From an uncultured Verrucomicrobiales bacterium (GTDB lineage Bacteria > Verrucomicrobiota > Verrucomicrobiia > Verrucomicrobiales > Akkermansiaceae), in the NCBI GenBank assembly GCA_937969125.1, contig CALBVA010000325.1, positions 1 through 16,545 of the forward strand: DNA of 16,545 nucleotides. The letters run 5' to 3'. Below are positions 6,711 to 16,026 of this stretch, piece by piece. The first letter of the stretch is position 1; each line of letters begins with the position of its first letter. Both the position numbers and the translations under genes were made by a program. The notes beneath the pieces are model-generated. The model had not been told where the DNA came from. It did no database searches and saw only the letters and a list, made by a program, of their open reading frames with translations.

Positions 6711-8954
6711 TCATCGAATTGACGAAGGCAGCAAGTCAGCTCCCAGCGTCTTCTCGATTTTGTCCCATGACAGGATCTCAGCAGGACGGGGAATGATTGC
6801 CTCATCCCACAGTTCCAGATCCAGCCTGAGGTCTGAACTCACCGGCTCATTTTGGTGAACTTCCACCGCAAGCACATTGGCACCCTCCTTCAATTGCTCC
6901 CCGGAGATCACAAACGAATGAAAGACACGTTCGGAGAATCCCTGCGCTGTGAGATTGGCGAAGGTCCCAGCCTCGATACGCCCGTCCGGCATGCCGTCAC
7001 GCAACACCTCTCTTCCGTTAAGATACACCACCGCTCCATCGTCCCGCTGGAGGTTCAGACGAAGTGATGACGGTACCTTCTCCACCTCAAAGGTCCTCCG
7101 AAACCAAGCGGTGACCCGTTTATCCTGCGGATCATTCCCGAAGCGAAGCTCCGTCTCCTCATTCCCGTTTCCATATCCCAAAGGAGCCACACCGGACCTC
7201 CAAGCCGACTCGTCAAAGTCCTTGGTTGTCCAATCTGCAGCTGGTGCTCCCTCCCCGTCCCAATACCGCCACTCCGAGCCAGCCGGAATGATTGACCTCA
7301 ATCCCTCCGTCCTGAGCGTAATCTCCCGCAGAGCAAAATCGCGGAGTCTTCGGTGATGGCGGGATTTCGTTTTCACATGCTTCACCATCACCGTGTGTGC
7401 GAGCGCAAAACACTGCCGCGCTTCCTCCGGATCTTCCAGTGAACGGGCCAGATCGAGATAGCTCTGCACCAGCAGGACCACCTTCTCTTCATCCAATTCA
7501 TCCCCCAACTCCTTCGCGAAGGCCTCTGCTGCCAGCCGATACTGCGCCACCGCATCTCCTCCCTCCCTTTTCACGATCTTCCCCATCTCGCGCCTCACCT
7601 TGGCCAAGGCCGCCGTCGTCGCGAAGCTCTCCGGGTTTCCCTTTTTCAGATTCTCCAGAAACTTCGTCGTCTCCTCTGAGAGAGCCAGCGCACCAGTAGT
7701 CTCCTCCAATCCCGTAAGCCGGCTCTGCGCGATGCTCAGCATCTCCCGCATTTCATCCAGCCACACTTCGTTCTCAGGCTCCAGAGTCAACAGCTGCCGG
7801 AAGATCTCTAGCGCCTTACGAGATGAATCGAGAACCCTCCCACCTTGTTTCCGATGGTAGTGCAAGGCCGCGTCGTTGTGCCACGAATTTGCCAGATTCA
7901 AAAGCCACCGGGTGTTATTCGGATCCCACCCCACCAGTCCTTTTCGGATCTCGAGGGACTCATTGAAAAACTCCTCCGCCTGATCAATCTCCCCCTTTTT
8001 TTCGTAAATCAACCCCACGTTATTCAGCAGCGTCGCCAGCTCCTTTTCCCAGTTCCGGTTGTCCGGATCCAGCGCGATAAGCTTTCGTCCACTCGCCAAT
8101 GACTCCCGGTAAAGCCGCTCCGCCTCCGCCTCGTCCCCCATCTTCGCGGCCACAATTCCCGCATTTCCATACGTGATCGTCAGCATCTTCCGATAGCTAA
8201 TATTTCCCGGGAACCGGTCCAGCCCGTTTTTCAAAAGTCGGATCGCCTTGGCATTTCGCTGCTGCGCTTTCTGCAGATTCCCCTCCACTAATTCCAACTC
8301 AGCCAACCCCGCCTCCGCCTCCGCGATTAATGGCCCTTCCGACTCCCCTTCCAGCCCCTCATTAAAAACCTCGCGCGCCTCACTCCGCTGACCAGCCGCC
8401 AGAAGCACCTGAGCCATCCCCAGGCGCACAAGCGCGAGCTCCCTCCGCTGGGCTTCATTGGAGGGATCAATGAGCACCAATTTTTCGAGAAGCTCGATCG
8501 CCCGTCGATCCGCCGCCACCGCTCCCTTAAGATTCCCCAGGTTGTATCGCGCCCCCCCGAGCGTCTTCCACACCGCAGCTTGCTGCGCATCCGTCTCCGC
8601 AGTCACCAGATCCGGCGGCAGATTCTCAAAGTAATCCAGTGCCTCCTCCGCGATTTTCTCCAGCACATCAGACCGTCCAATCGGCACCAGAGCCTTCCGC
8701 AGATCCTTCATCATAAAGCCTACGAAATCCTGCGCCTGCTCACGCGCCCGCTCCCCCTTATTTGCCTCCGCCCGGGCCGTCGCTGCCGCAGCCTCCGCCC
8801 GGGCAACCGCCGCCGTAGCCTCTTCCCGTAAATCCCGCTGCTTCAGATAAGCCACTCCCAGCAGCGAAGCCAAGATACTCAGCGCTCCGGACACCAGCGC
8901 GACCACCATCACCGGACGGTTCTCACGATTCTTCCATCTGGACATCAATAACAT
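6711..8954 (-). CDS. Membrane-anchored TPR protein with C-terminal galactose-binding-like domain
   Basis: The 747-aa product has a short basic N-terminus (SRWKNRENR), one transmembrane helix (about 14-37) and an Ala/Glu-rich helix (about 42-75). Next comes a block, QAQDFVGFMMKDLRKALVPIGRSDVLEKIAEEALDYFENLP, like the juxtamembrane part of Ser/Thr kinase and nSTAND-type TPR proteins. Several TPRs follow (about 125-400, such as AVAADRRAIELLEKLVLIDPSN, AERLYRESLASGRKLIALDPDN and AEEFFNESLEIRKGLVGWDPNN). Residues 555-717 form a beta-sandwich of a type common in Verrucomicrobiota/Planctomycetota extracellular proteins (WRYWDG, DESAWRSGVAPLGYGNG, RDDGAVVYLNGREVLR, NVLAVEVHQNEPVSSDL). Positive-inside topology puts nearly all of it outside the cytoplasm. 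No kinase or enzymatic domain is present. ATG 8945 is an alternative start. It diverges from the giant secreted-protein gene. Confidence 0.82.
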   Translation of the reverse strand: MLLMSRWKNRENRPVMVVALVSGALSILASLLGVAYLKQRDLREEATAAVARAEAAAATARAEANKGERAREQAQDFVGFMMKDLRKALVPIGRSDVLEKIAEEALDYFENLPPDLVTAETDAQQAAVWKTLGGARYNLGNLKGAVAADRRAIELLEKLVLIDPSNEAQRRELALVRLGMAQVLLAAGQRSEAREVFNEGLEGESEGPLIAEAEAGLAELELVEGNLQKAQQRNAKAIRLLKNGLDRFPGNISYRKMLTITYGNAGIVAAKMGDEAEAERLYRESLASGRKLIALDPDNRNWEKELATLLNNVGLIYEKKGEIDQAEEFFNESLEIRKGLVGWDPNNTRWLLNLANSWHNDAALHYHRKQGGRVLDSSRKALEIFRQLLTLEPENEVWLDEMREMLSIAQSRLTGLEETTGALALSEETTKFLENLKKGNPESFATTAALAKVRREMGKIVKREGGDAVAQYRLAAEAFAKELGDELDEEKVVLLVQSYLDLARSLEDPEEARQCFALAHTVMVKHVKTKSRHHRRLRDFALREITLRTEGLRSIIPAGSEWRYWDGEGAPAADWTTKDFDESAWRSGVAPLGYGNGNEETELRFGNDPQDKRVTAWFRRTFEVEKVPSSLRLNLQRDDGAVVYLNGREVLRDGMPDGRIEAGTFANLTAQGFSERVFHSFVISGEQLKEGANVLAVEVHQNEPVSSDLRLDLELWDEAIIPRPAEILSWDKIEKTLGADLLPSSIR

Positions 8955-9135
8955 GGGCGAGCTATAACAGATTCAGAAGCAGGCGCGACTGTTTCACACC
9001 TCCTCAACATCTACGGAAATACGCCGCCACCATTACCTCCGGAATAAAAAATCATTTTTCTCAATATTCCCCGTAACGCATCGCGAAGAACTCCCTAGGA
9101 AGAGGCAGATACCAAAAACCCTACCACTGGAACTC
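8955..9135. promoter_or_regulatory. Divergent intergenic region between the TPR and giant-protein genes
   Basis: These 181 bp must contain the promoters for the two divergent genes, unless the TPR gene is transcribed leaderless. An AT-rich stretch (9042-9068, including a run of six A, a run of five T and CAATATT) stands out against the GC-rich surroundings and is the best candidate for a plus-strand promoter. A TTATAG hexamer on the minus strand (8962-8967) lies only 8 bases before the TPR ATG. No convincing paired -35/-10 set could be assigned in either direction. A weak GGAA (9129-9132) precedes the giant gene's ATG. Confidence 0.45.
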
Positions 9136-12100
9136 ATGAAAATCGCTGCACTTCTCATCCTGCTGATGACCCGGGCACTCCTCGCTCAGACCTCCATCAT
9201 CTACGATGCCTCCACCGGAAATCCCAACCCCACCTCCCAAGGTTGGCAGACCTCTGAAACGCGGAGTAACAATGCCTCCGCCACCACCGTGGGCGGTCAG
9301 CCAGCCTGGCAAATCAACGACCGACAGACCGACACATCCTTCAATAATCCTCAGTATCAGAAAAACTTTTCGAAGGCTGAGCTCCAACGCCTCTATGACC
9401 ACGGCTGGGAGTTCACCTTCACCGTGGATATCCCGGAGGTCAGCCCCAGCGGAGGCTTCTCCGGCTTCTGCGGCTGGGGCTTTAATGCCAATGACGCCCC
9501 TGCTGGCTGGAACATCCCCCCCGGTAAAGTAGCTCGCATCGGCTGCTTAATTGGCCGCAGCTCTACCACCCGCTTTTTTGTCACTCATCAGTCACGCGTC
9601 CCCGTAATTAGAAACACCTCCTTCGGCACCCTACAGACCATTCGCTTCGTCGGCGAAGCTGGCTCCGATCGCTTTCGGTGGTTCCAGAATGGCGTCGAAA
9701 GCGGCTCGGGAAAAATCAGTGACTTCACCTTTGACTCGACCGCAGCCCCCTTCATCACCTTCCAGGCCGGATCGTCCGGCGGACTCAATGGTCGGACCAA
9801 TTGGACCCACGTCTCCCTCGTCGAGCGCGCCCAGAAACCCCAGCCCACCGTCATCTTTAACAGCGAGACCCTCACCATCACAGACAATGGCGAAACATCT
9901 CCCAATACCTTCCGCAACCTGCCCTTCAAGGCCTCCGTTTACAACGGACTAGCCCGCTTCATCATCGATGGTGATCTCAACTTCACCCCGCAGGACCTAG
10001 TCACCGGGGAAGGAAGCAATGCCATCTCTCTCACCGTCACCGGTGATGTCACTGTCCCGGACGGGGCCGTCATTGACCTCTCCGCAGATCTTTTCAATCC
10101 CGGCCCCGGTGGCGGACGCGGAGGAAATGAAACCTTGGGCGGCAGCGAAGGCGTCGGCCGAGCCGGAGGTGGCACTGCCTCCGGAGGAGCCCGGGGCACC
10201 GGAGGAACGAGCACCATCGGCTTCAACAGACCGGGCACTAGTGGTAAGAATGGTCAGACTAAGGACGACGGCAAGGATGGACACCCCGGCACCAAGGGCG
10301 CACTCGGACTGCCCGGACTGCCCGGCTACCGCTCTCCTAATTCCGGAGGCCCATTTATCCCCAGCACGACCTCCGGAAACGGCGGGCGCGGCGGCTGGAA
10401 GGGCAACAAAAGCACCGGAGTCGGCACCGGAGGACGCGGCGGATCAGCGGGGAACTTCGAAGGACGCGACCCTGGAAGAAATGGCACCAATGCCACCTCC
10501 AATGGCGCCAATGGCTCGTCCGGAATCTCCGGGAGGCCCGGCGCCATCGGTCGCGGTGGTCTCATCACCCGGGGCTTGCCCACTCTCACTGCCGGCGGCG
10601 GTGGTGCTAGCGGACAAGGCGGCGGCGGCGGTGGCAGCGGCGGGAGTGGCGGCAGCGGAGCCGGCGGTGGCGGCGGTGGTGGCGAAGGCGCCGCCGGAGT
10701 GGTGAGCGGCCGAAATGGCGGCAAGGGAGGAGACGGCGGAGCAGGTGGTCACAGCGGGCGAGGCGGCCCCGGCGCACCCGGCTCACCTGGCGGACACGCC
10801 GGAGGTGCTCTTGAAATCATCTCATACGGTAACATCACCTACGCCGGCGAATTTCTCGCCACTGGAGGCTCCACCCCTACGCGCATCCCCGGCTTTGCAG
10901 CCACCAACATCGGGCGCACCAACGGCATCGGCGGATCCGCCGGGACTAACGTCAGTGGAGGCGGCGATGGCGGACGCGGCTCGAAGGGCGGTGACGGAGG
11001 CTTCGGTGGAAATGGCGGCTGGGGTGGACGCGGAGGCGGTGGAGCCGGAGGCACCATTCGTCTCATGGCCTCCTCAGTCAATACCACCGGAATGACGGCC
11101 AATGTCACCGGAGGCGCGGGCGGCACCCATGGTCAGACCGGCCGTGTGCTCATCCTCTCCGATACCGACACTTTCCAGGGAACGATTGCCAGCAATGGCG
11201 GGACCGCCTTGGAAAACTACACCGGTCTCCGTGAGGTCAATACTCACCTGAGCAGCTTCGACTCCACCCCACTCATCCCCGGACTGGTCGGCGGAGCAGA
11301 AGTCGCGGGCCTGCTAAATAATTACAACCTCGGCTCCTTCCCACAGGTCCGCGCCAATGAGCCCACCAATACCGGAGTCGATGCCCACGTCGCGGTGATG
11401 CGACTCGATGTCGGCCCCGGAGAATATGCCCAGGACTTTGAAGGCTATGATTTCCTGATCTACTTTAACCTCGGTGCCACTCCGCTCAATCGCCCCGTCC
11501 TCGGTGCGGGACAGCAGGGCTATGCCGGTCGCCTCATTTCAGGCGGTCTCGCCAAAAATGAAACCTTCGGCGGCTCCGGACCAGACATCCTCGATGCTCT
11601 GGAAGCCTACGGTGCCTACGCCACCCTGGTCCCTGAAGACAGCCAGTTCCTCACCTTTGGCTTCAGCCCAGATGGCACCGTGATTCAGCGGACCCTCCCC
11701 TTCCCGGCTCGCGACTCAGTGACCTATCTCACCTATTCGGGACCCCGCGTGGACGGTGAGATCCCCGCCCCCACCAATCATCCCGCTCCCGTCATCGAAC
11801 TCCCGGACGCCGGTCCTCTCTACGGATTCGCGCTCGACGGATCGCTCCAGGTAAACATTGAGCCCGCCGAAGCTATCAGTGCCGGAGTAGGCTGGTATCT
11901 CGAAGGCCGCACCCCGGTCTACCCCGGAGGCACCCTCGCCGACGGTCTCACAGCTGGCGAATACACTCTGGCCTTCACCCGCGTGCCCGGTTGGCTTCCG
12001 CCCCGGACCCGGCGGATCACCATCGCCCCGGACGGCGCACCAGTGGTCAATGTCACCTTCATCGAAGCTCCCACCTACGAGGTCGGAAACATCGCCCCTC

Positions 12101-15100
12101 AGAGAGTGCGTGTCGGTGATATCCTGGGTTTCCACCTGATTAACCCTCCCGGATCGGTATCGGTCCCCGAAAGCACGAAAGGAACCGTAATTATCTCGGC
12201 AGATGGCTGGTTCAGCTATGAGCCGGATCCCCGTGACCGCCTCCCCTTTGATGTCGTCATTGGCAGCCAGACCGTGCGCATCACGCCCATTCAGGACCTC
12301 ATTGAGGAAGAGGAAATCATTTCCCTCAATCCTGCCGGTGATCCGCCATCGCGGGCCGGGCGTGATTACACCTTCATCCACCCCATTCCAGGCGAGAGTG
12401 CTGAGGGCAATGAAACCCTCGAGGGCGAGCCGGATGTCAGCATCTCCGGCGTGTCCCTGGTCTTCGATTCAGAAGGCGACCGCCTTCTATACGACCTTGT
12501 CGACAACAAAAACGACCTGGAAACCCTGAAGCTCTATGCCGATGAGATCATCGTGCGCAGCCCGCTCAGGCTCCCCGGAGTAGACCTCACCATCTCCGCC
12601 CGCGTTCTAAAATTCGAGGGGAATGGCAGCATCATCACCTCCGGCTCGCAGCACTTCCAGGCAGACACCGATCCACCGGAAGCAGGTGGTGACATGACCC
12701 TCCTGGTCCAGCAGATCCTCAGTGAATCTTCACCTTCCCCGCGGCTCGTCTCCATCGGGGCGAATACTGACAGCACCATCAAAGCCGGTAACTCCGGCCT
12801 CCTGACCGCACCTTTTGATCTTAATGACTTCTCCGACGTTCGTGGAGGCAACGGCAACGGCCCTACGGGCGACACCATTCAGCAAGAGATCTATCCGAAT
12901 CAGAACTCTGAAGAGGTGCCCATCGCGGGAGTCCCCGCTGGCATGCAGTGGATCCACCCGCTCACCGTCCGCAGCGTCATCCTCTACGCGAAGGACATCT
13001 ATTATCTCGGCTTTATGCCGCAAGCCGGTGAACTCCTCCGCGAATACGAGGGCTACCTGGCCGCTCGCCCGGACGCCACGGCAGATGAGGAGGAATTGAA
13101 CAATCTCCAGCTTGCCGAGCAACTCAATGACCTCCGCAATGTCAGCAGCCGCATCGCGAATCGCCTGGACTTCTTTGGCAATCCCGCCGGTTGGGTGCCG
13201 CTCCTCTCATTCGAGAACAACTTCCAGCTCGTCGAAGAAGCCATCGATCGATCGATGGATCTCCTCTACCTCTCGCAGTGGCTGACCTCCGCACAGAATA
13301 CCATCGAGGATCGACAGGATGCCATGCGGGCCACCCGCAAATCCCTCAGTGAAGAAACCGATGCCCTCCGCCAGGAAATTAGCACCGTCCGCGATGACAT
13401 CATAGATCTCGGAAAGAAGTCCGAGGAGATCGATGAAGCCACCGATGCGATCAAAGAGGAACTCCTTCAGATCGAACGCCGCCTGGAGCAGAAGGCCCAG
13501 GAAATCGTGGATGAGCGTAATGACGTCCCCTTCTGGAAGACTGCCCTGCGCGGAGCGGGAAGCCTGATGCAGGTCATCCCCTTCTATCAACCAGCTCTCG
13601 GCGCAGCCGGGGGTGCCTTGCAAATCGGGTCACGTATCGATGAGCAGGACCCGCTCGATACCGTCCTGCAGGTGACTGACCTCGCCTTCGAATACAAGGC
13701 CGCCGATTATGAAAAGAAGGCCAAGGAAATTGATGACGAACTGAACAAGCCGGACGAAATGACCCCTCCGCCCAGTGATGACGATCCCGCCGTGATGCGT
13801 GACGAACTCCTCGGTAAAGCTGGGAAAATGCGCTCCGCCGCCTCCGGCGTCGCCACAGCCGGAAGCATGCTGAAGGAATACCTCGCATCACAGGAAGCGC
13901 CCGTGGAAGAGGTGAATGCTGAATTGGAAAAGATCCGTGCTTCCGATCCGCAATTCAATGCCGTGATCGGACGTCTCCAGGCACTCTTGGATGAAAAGCT
14001 CCTCTTCGCCCAGCAAATCGCCAGCATGGAAGATCGTCTGCGTGCCATTCCAGGAATCATTCTGAAGAATCGCATCGCCATGATCACCATCAGCGACAGC
14101 CTCACCCGCGGGAACACCGTGCTGGATCCCCAGGCCCTCTCCATGGTGAAGGAGGCCGAGGCTCGCGCAAAGGACCGCCTCCGCCGCTACTTCTACATCC
14201 TCAGGAAGTCATTCGAATACCGCATGCTGGAGCCCTACGGTCGCGAGGGACAAGCCGCCTATGATCCAGTGAAGGTCTTTGAAAAGCTCGAAACCATCCT
14301 GAGCTTCAATCCTGATTCTCCGAATCCTGACGGCCTCCCTGCCGACCAATACGAATCGCTGCGCGCCGTCTTCGAGGATGACCTCGCCATCGTCACCGAC
14401 CGCATCGTGGATGAATACCAGCGCGGCGAGCTAGAGGACAATCGCACCTACACCGTGGTAATGAACCGCGAAGAGCTGAAGAATCTCGCTCCGGAGAAAG
14501 GAAGTGCCGTGCTGAACATGCACCGCCGTGGCACCTATCTCGCCGACAAGGAAGCGAACCGCATCGCCAGCCTGAACGTCGCCGGAGTCGAGGTCGAATT
14601 GATCATTAATGGCGAGGTCGTCGACCGCACCGATCCACGGCTTAGGGATCTCGAAAGTATCAACGTCGATCTAACCTTCACCCACTCCGGGATCTCGCGA
14701 CTCGACCGAAAGGGCCGGACCTATCTCTTCAATCATGCCCTCGGAGGTGATGCCGACAACCCCATCGACTGGAAGGTCCCCATTGATATCCTCCGCACTC
14801 CCAATGCCTCTGGACTCATCGATGGCCTGACCATGGACCGCCCGTCCATCGCCTCCGGCTTCCTCCTCGATACCCTGCTGGGCCGCCCGTCTACCCCACA
14901 ACCCGCCGACGGGCAGAAGCAGGCCACCTTGTCCAACTTCTCACGACCCTCCGCCAACGCGGACATCGGGATCGAGATGGGGCCTCTGAACATCCAGGGC
15001 CCTCTCGGACAGGGAATCGAGATCGGTGTGCGGCTCAAGCAGATTCGCCTCGAAGCCTCGCTCGATTTCTACACAACTTCGAGCAACCGCCCCATCATGG

Positions 15101-15999
15101 ACGTGAAGGTCGTAGATCCCCTCCGTCAGCCCCTGTCAATTCAGCCTCTCATCACCTTCGACAGCCTCACTGATGAGGACATCGCTGATGAGCAAGGACG
15201 GCGAGACGGACTCGGCTCAGTCAGCCGTAGCTTCGGCCAGGTCGAGCACCTCCGCATCACCGCCCAGCGTTTCTACGGGAGCGAGCTAGACGAAGCAAAG
15301 CCCGCACCCGGACCGGGTGAAATTGACCTCCGCTCCGGATTCGAGTTCCTGCACTGGCGAAACTCCAGCAACCAGATCATCTCGGACATGCCGGAACTCA
15401 TTCGCGAGAATGACGGCCAACAACGGATCTTCGCAGTCTATCGCCAGATTGGCGATCTCGAAGCTCCCGAACTAGAGATGCTGAGCTTCGAGGGCGTCGA
15501 TGGTGAACACGCCATCTACACCGTGCAGTTCAACGAACCTGTCTTCGGAGTAGGAATCGATGACTTCCAAATCGAAGGTGCCACCCCCGGCGACCACGTT
15601 CACTCCGTCAGCGGAAGCGGAATGACCCGTACCGTCCGCGTGAACCGATACAATCTCCCCATCGGGGCTAGCCGATTCAGCTTCTTGGATGACGACTCCA
15701 CCATGGATCGCGCCGGGAACTCACTAGGTGGCGACGGCTTCGCCTCGACTGAGTCCGAAATCACCTTCCCAATCAGCTCCGAAATCACGCTCGGCGAGGC
15801 CCGCGTCATAAACGGAGAGATGGTCTTCGATCTGGAAACCTCGCCAAATGTAACCCTCATCATCGAGACCTCGCCCGATATGAAGGCTCCTTGGTCCACC
15901 TTAAAGACCGTGAATAGTGGCCCCAGTGGGACAATTGAAGTCATCGACGAATCCCCCGCTCCCGGACGTTTGTTCTACCGCGCCAGAACCACCGAGTAA
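9136..15999 (+). CDS. Giant secreted multidomain Gly-rich/coiled-coil protein, unknown function
   Basis: The 2,287-aa product has a Sec signal peptide (KIAALLILLMTRALLA, cut near residue 17) and no lipobox. Residues about 18-232 look like a lectin-type jelly roll and hold the only two cysteines I saw (C112, C137). Residues 322-640 are Gly-rich with collagen-like GXY runs (379-397). Beta segments follow, including VRSPLRLPGVDLTI (1140-1153). Then come a helical block with LYAKDIYYLGF (about 1283) and FGNPAGWVPLLSFE (1347-1360), and a coiled coil (about 1385-1465). A hydrophobic hairpin-like stretch (1467-1500) and more helices (1518-1700, ending RLRRYFYILRKSFEYRMLEPY) come next. The C-terminus has an InlB-repeat-like segment (EFLHWRNSS..FAVYR), an Ig-like domain (about 2108-2210) and a tail ending RLFYRARTTE. 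It is probably a surface or secreted fibre; a pore-forming role is speculation. No sortase or PEP-CTERM signal is evident. Confidence 0.88.
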   Translation: MKIAALLILLMTRALLAQTSIIYDASTGNPNPTSQGWQTSETRSNNASATTVGGQPAWQINDRQTDTSFNNPQYQKNFSKAELQRLYDHGWEFTFTVDIPEVSPSGGFSGFCGWGFNANDAPAGWNIPPGKVARIGCLIGRSSTTRFFVTHQSRVPVIRNTSFGTLQTIRFVGEAGSDRFRWFQNGVESGSGKISDFTFDSTAAPFITFQAGSSGGLNGRTNWTHVSLVERAQKPQPTVIFNSETLTITDNGETSPNTFRNLPFKASVYNGLARFIIDGDLNFTPQDLVTGEGSNAISLTVTGDVTVPDGAVIDLSADLFNPGPGGGRGGNETLGGSEGVGRAGGGTASGGARGTGGTSTIGFNRPGTSGKNGQTKDDGKDGHPGTKGALGLPGLPGYRSPNSGGPFIPSTTSGNGGRGGWKGNKSTGVGTGGRGGSAGNFEGRDPGRNGTNATSNGANGSSGISGRPGAIGRGGLITRGLPTLTAGGGGASGQGGGGGGSGGSGGSGAGGGGGGGEGAAGVVSGRNGGKGGDGGAGGHSGRGGPGAPGSPGGHAGGALEIISYGNITYAGEFLATGGSTPTRIPGFAATNIGRTNGIGGSAGTNVSGGGDGGRGSKGGDGGFGGNGGWGGRGGGGAGGTIRLMASSVNTTGMTANVTGGAGGTHGQTGRVLILSDTDTFQGTIASNGGTALENYTGLREVNTHLSSFDSTPLIPGLVGGAEVAGLLNNYNLGSFPQVRANEPTNTGVDAHVAVMRLDVGPGEYAQDFEGYDFLIYFNLGATPLNRPVLGAGQQGYAGRLISGGLAKNETFGGSGPDILDALEAYGAYATLVPEDSQFLTFGFSPDGTVIQRTLPFPARDSVTYLTYSGPRVDGEIPAPTNHPAPVIELPDAGPLYGFALDGSLQVNIEPAEAISAGVGWYLEGRTPVYPGGTLADGLTAGEYTLAFTRVPGWLPPRTRRITIAPDGAPVVNVTFIEAPTYEVGNIAPQRVRVGDILGFHLINPPGSVSVPESTKGTVIISADGWFSYEPDPRDRLPFDVVIGSQTVRITPIQDLIEEEEIISLNPAGDPPSRAGRDYTFIHPIPGESAEGNETLEGEPDVSISGVSLVFDSEGDRLLYDLVDNKNDLETLKLYADEIIVRSPLRLPGVDLTISARVLKFEGNGSIITSGSQHFQADTDPPEAGGDMTLLVQQILSESSPSPRLVSIGANTDSTIKAGNSGLLTAPFDLNDFSDVRGGNGNGPTGDTIQQEIYPNQNSEEVPIAGVPAGMQWIHPLTVRSVILYAKDIYYLGFMPQAGELLREYEGYLAARPDATADEEELNNLQLAEQLNDLRNVSSRIANRLDFFGNPAGWVPLLSFENNFQLVEEAIDRSMDLLYLSQWLTSAQNTIEDRQDAMRATRKSLSEETDALRQEISTVRDDIIDLGKKSEEIDEATDAIKEELLQIERRLEQKAQEIVDERNDVPFWKTALRGAGSLMQVIPFYQPALGAAGGALQIGSRIDEQDPLDTVLQVTDLAFEYKAADYEKKAKEIDDELNKPDEMTPPPSDDDPAVMRDELLGKAGKMRSAASGVATAGSMLKEYLASQEAPVEEVNAELEKIRASDPQFNAVIGRLQALLDEKLLFAQQIASMEDRLRAIPGIILKNRIAMITISDSLTRGNTVLDPQALSMVKEAEARAKDRLRRYFYILRKSFEYRMLEPYGREGQAAYDPVKVFEKLETILSFNPDSPNPDGLPADQYESLRAVFEDDLAIVTDRIVDEYQRGELEDNRTYTVVMNREELKNLAPEKGSAVLNMHRRGTYLADKEANRIASLNVAGVEVELIINGEVVDRTDPRLRDLESINVDLTFTHSGISRLDRKGRTYLFNHALGGDADNPIDWKVPIDILRTPNASGLIDGLTMDRPSIASGFLLDTLLGRPSTPQPADGQKQATLSNFSRPSANADIGIEMGPLNIQGPLGQGIEIGVRLKQIRLEASLDFYTTSSNRPIMDVKVVDPLRQPLSIQPLITFDSLTDEDIADEQGRRDGLGSVSRSFGQVEHLRITAQRFYGSELDEAKPAPGPGEIDLRSGFEFLHWRNSSNQIISDMPELIRENDGQQRIFAVYRQIGDLEAPELEMLSFEGVDGEHAIYTVQFNEPVFGVGIDDFQIEGATPGDHVHSVSGSGMTRTVRVNRYNLPIGASRFSFLDDDSTMDRAGNSLGGDGFASTESEITFPISSEITLGEARVINGEMVFDLETSPNVTLIIETSPDMKAPWSTLKTVNSGPSGTIEVIDESPAPGRLFYRARTTE
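10099..11055 (+). repeat. Gly-rich, collagen-like low-complexity block in the giant gene
   Basis: This in-gene stretch encodes roughly residues 322-640. It is dominated by GGC/GGA/GGT codons, with polyglycine (for example around residues 495-516) and two collagen-like runs: six Gly-X-Y triplets at residues 379-397 (GKDGHPGTKGALGLPGLPG) and four at 543-554. Non-Gly strands (ALEIISYGNITYAGEFLATGG; GGTIRLMASSVNTTG) punctuate it, as in beta-helix or polyglycine-II type folds. The extreme G bias creates long open frames on the other strand and frames; those are not genes. Confidence 0.88.
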
Positions 16000-16026
16000 G
16001 CCCCCTCAGACCTAACGAACACCGAA

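Noticed and set aside
10019..10752. Long alternative-frame open frames on both strands across the Gly-rich block
   Set aside because: They arise from the repetitive GGN codons of the giant gene; their products are low-complexity Ala/Pro/Arg sequence with no family features.
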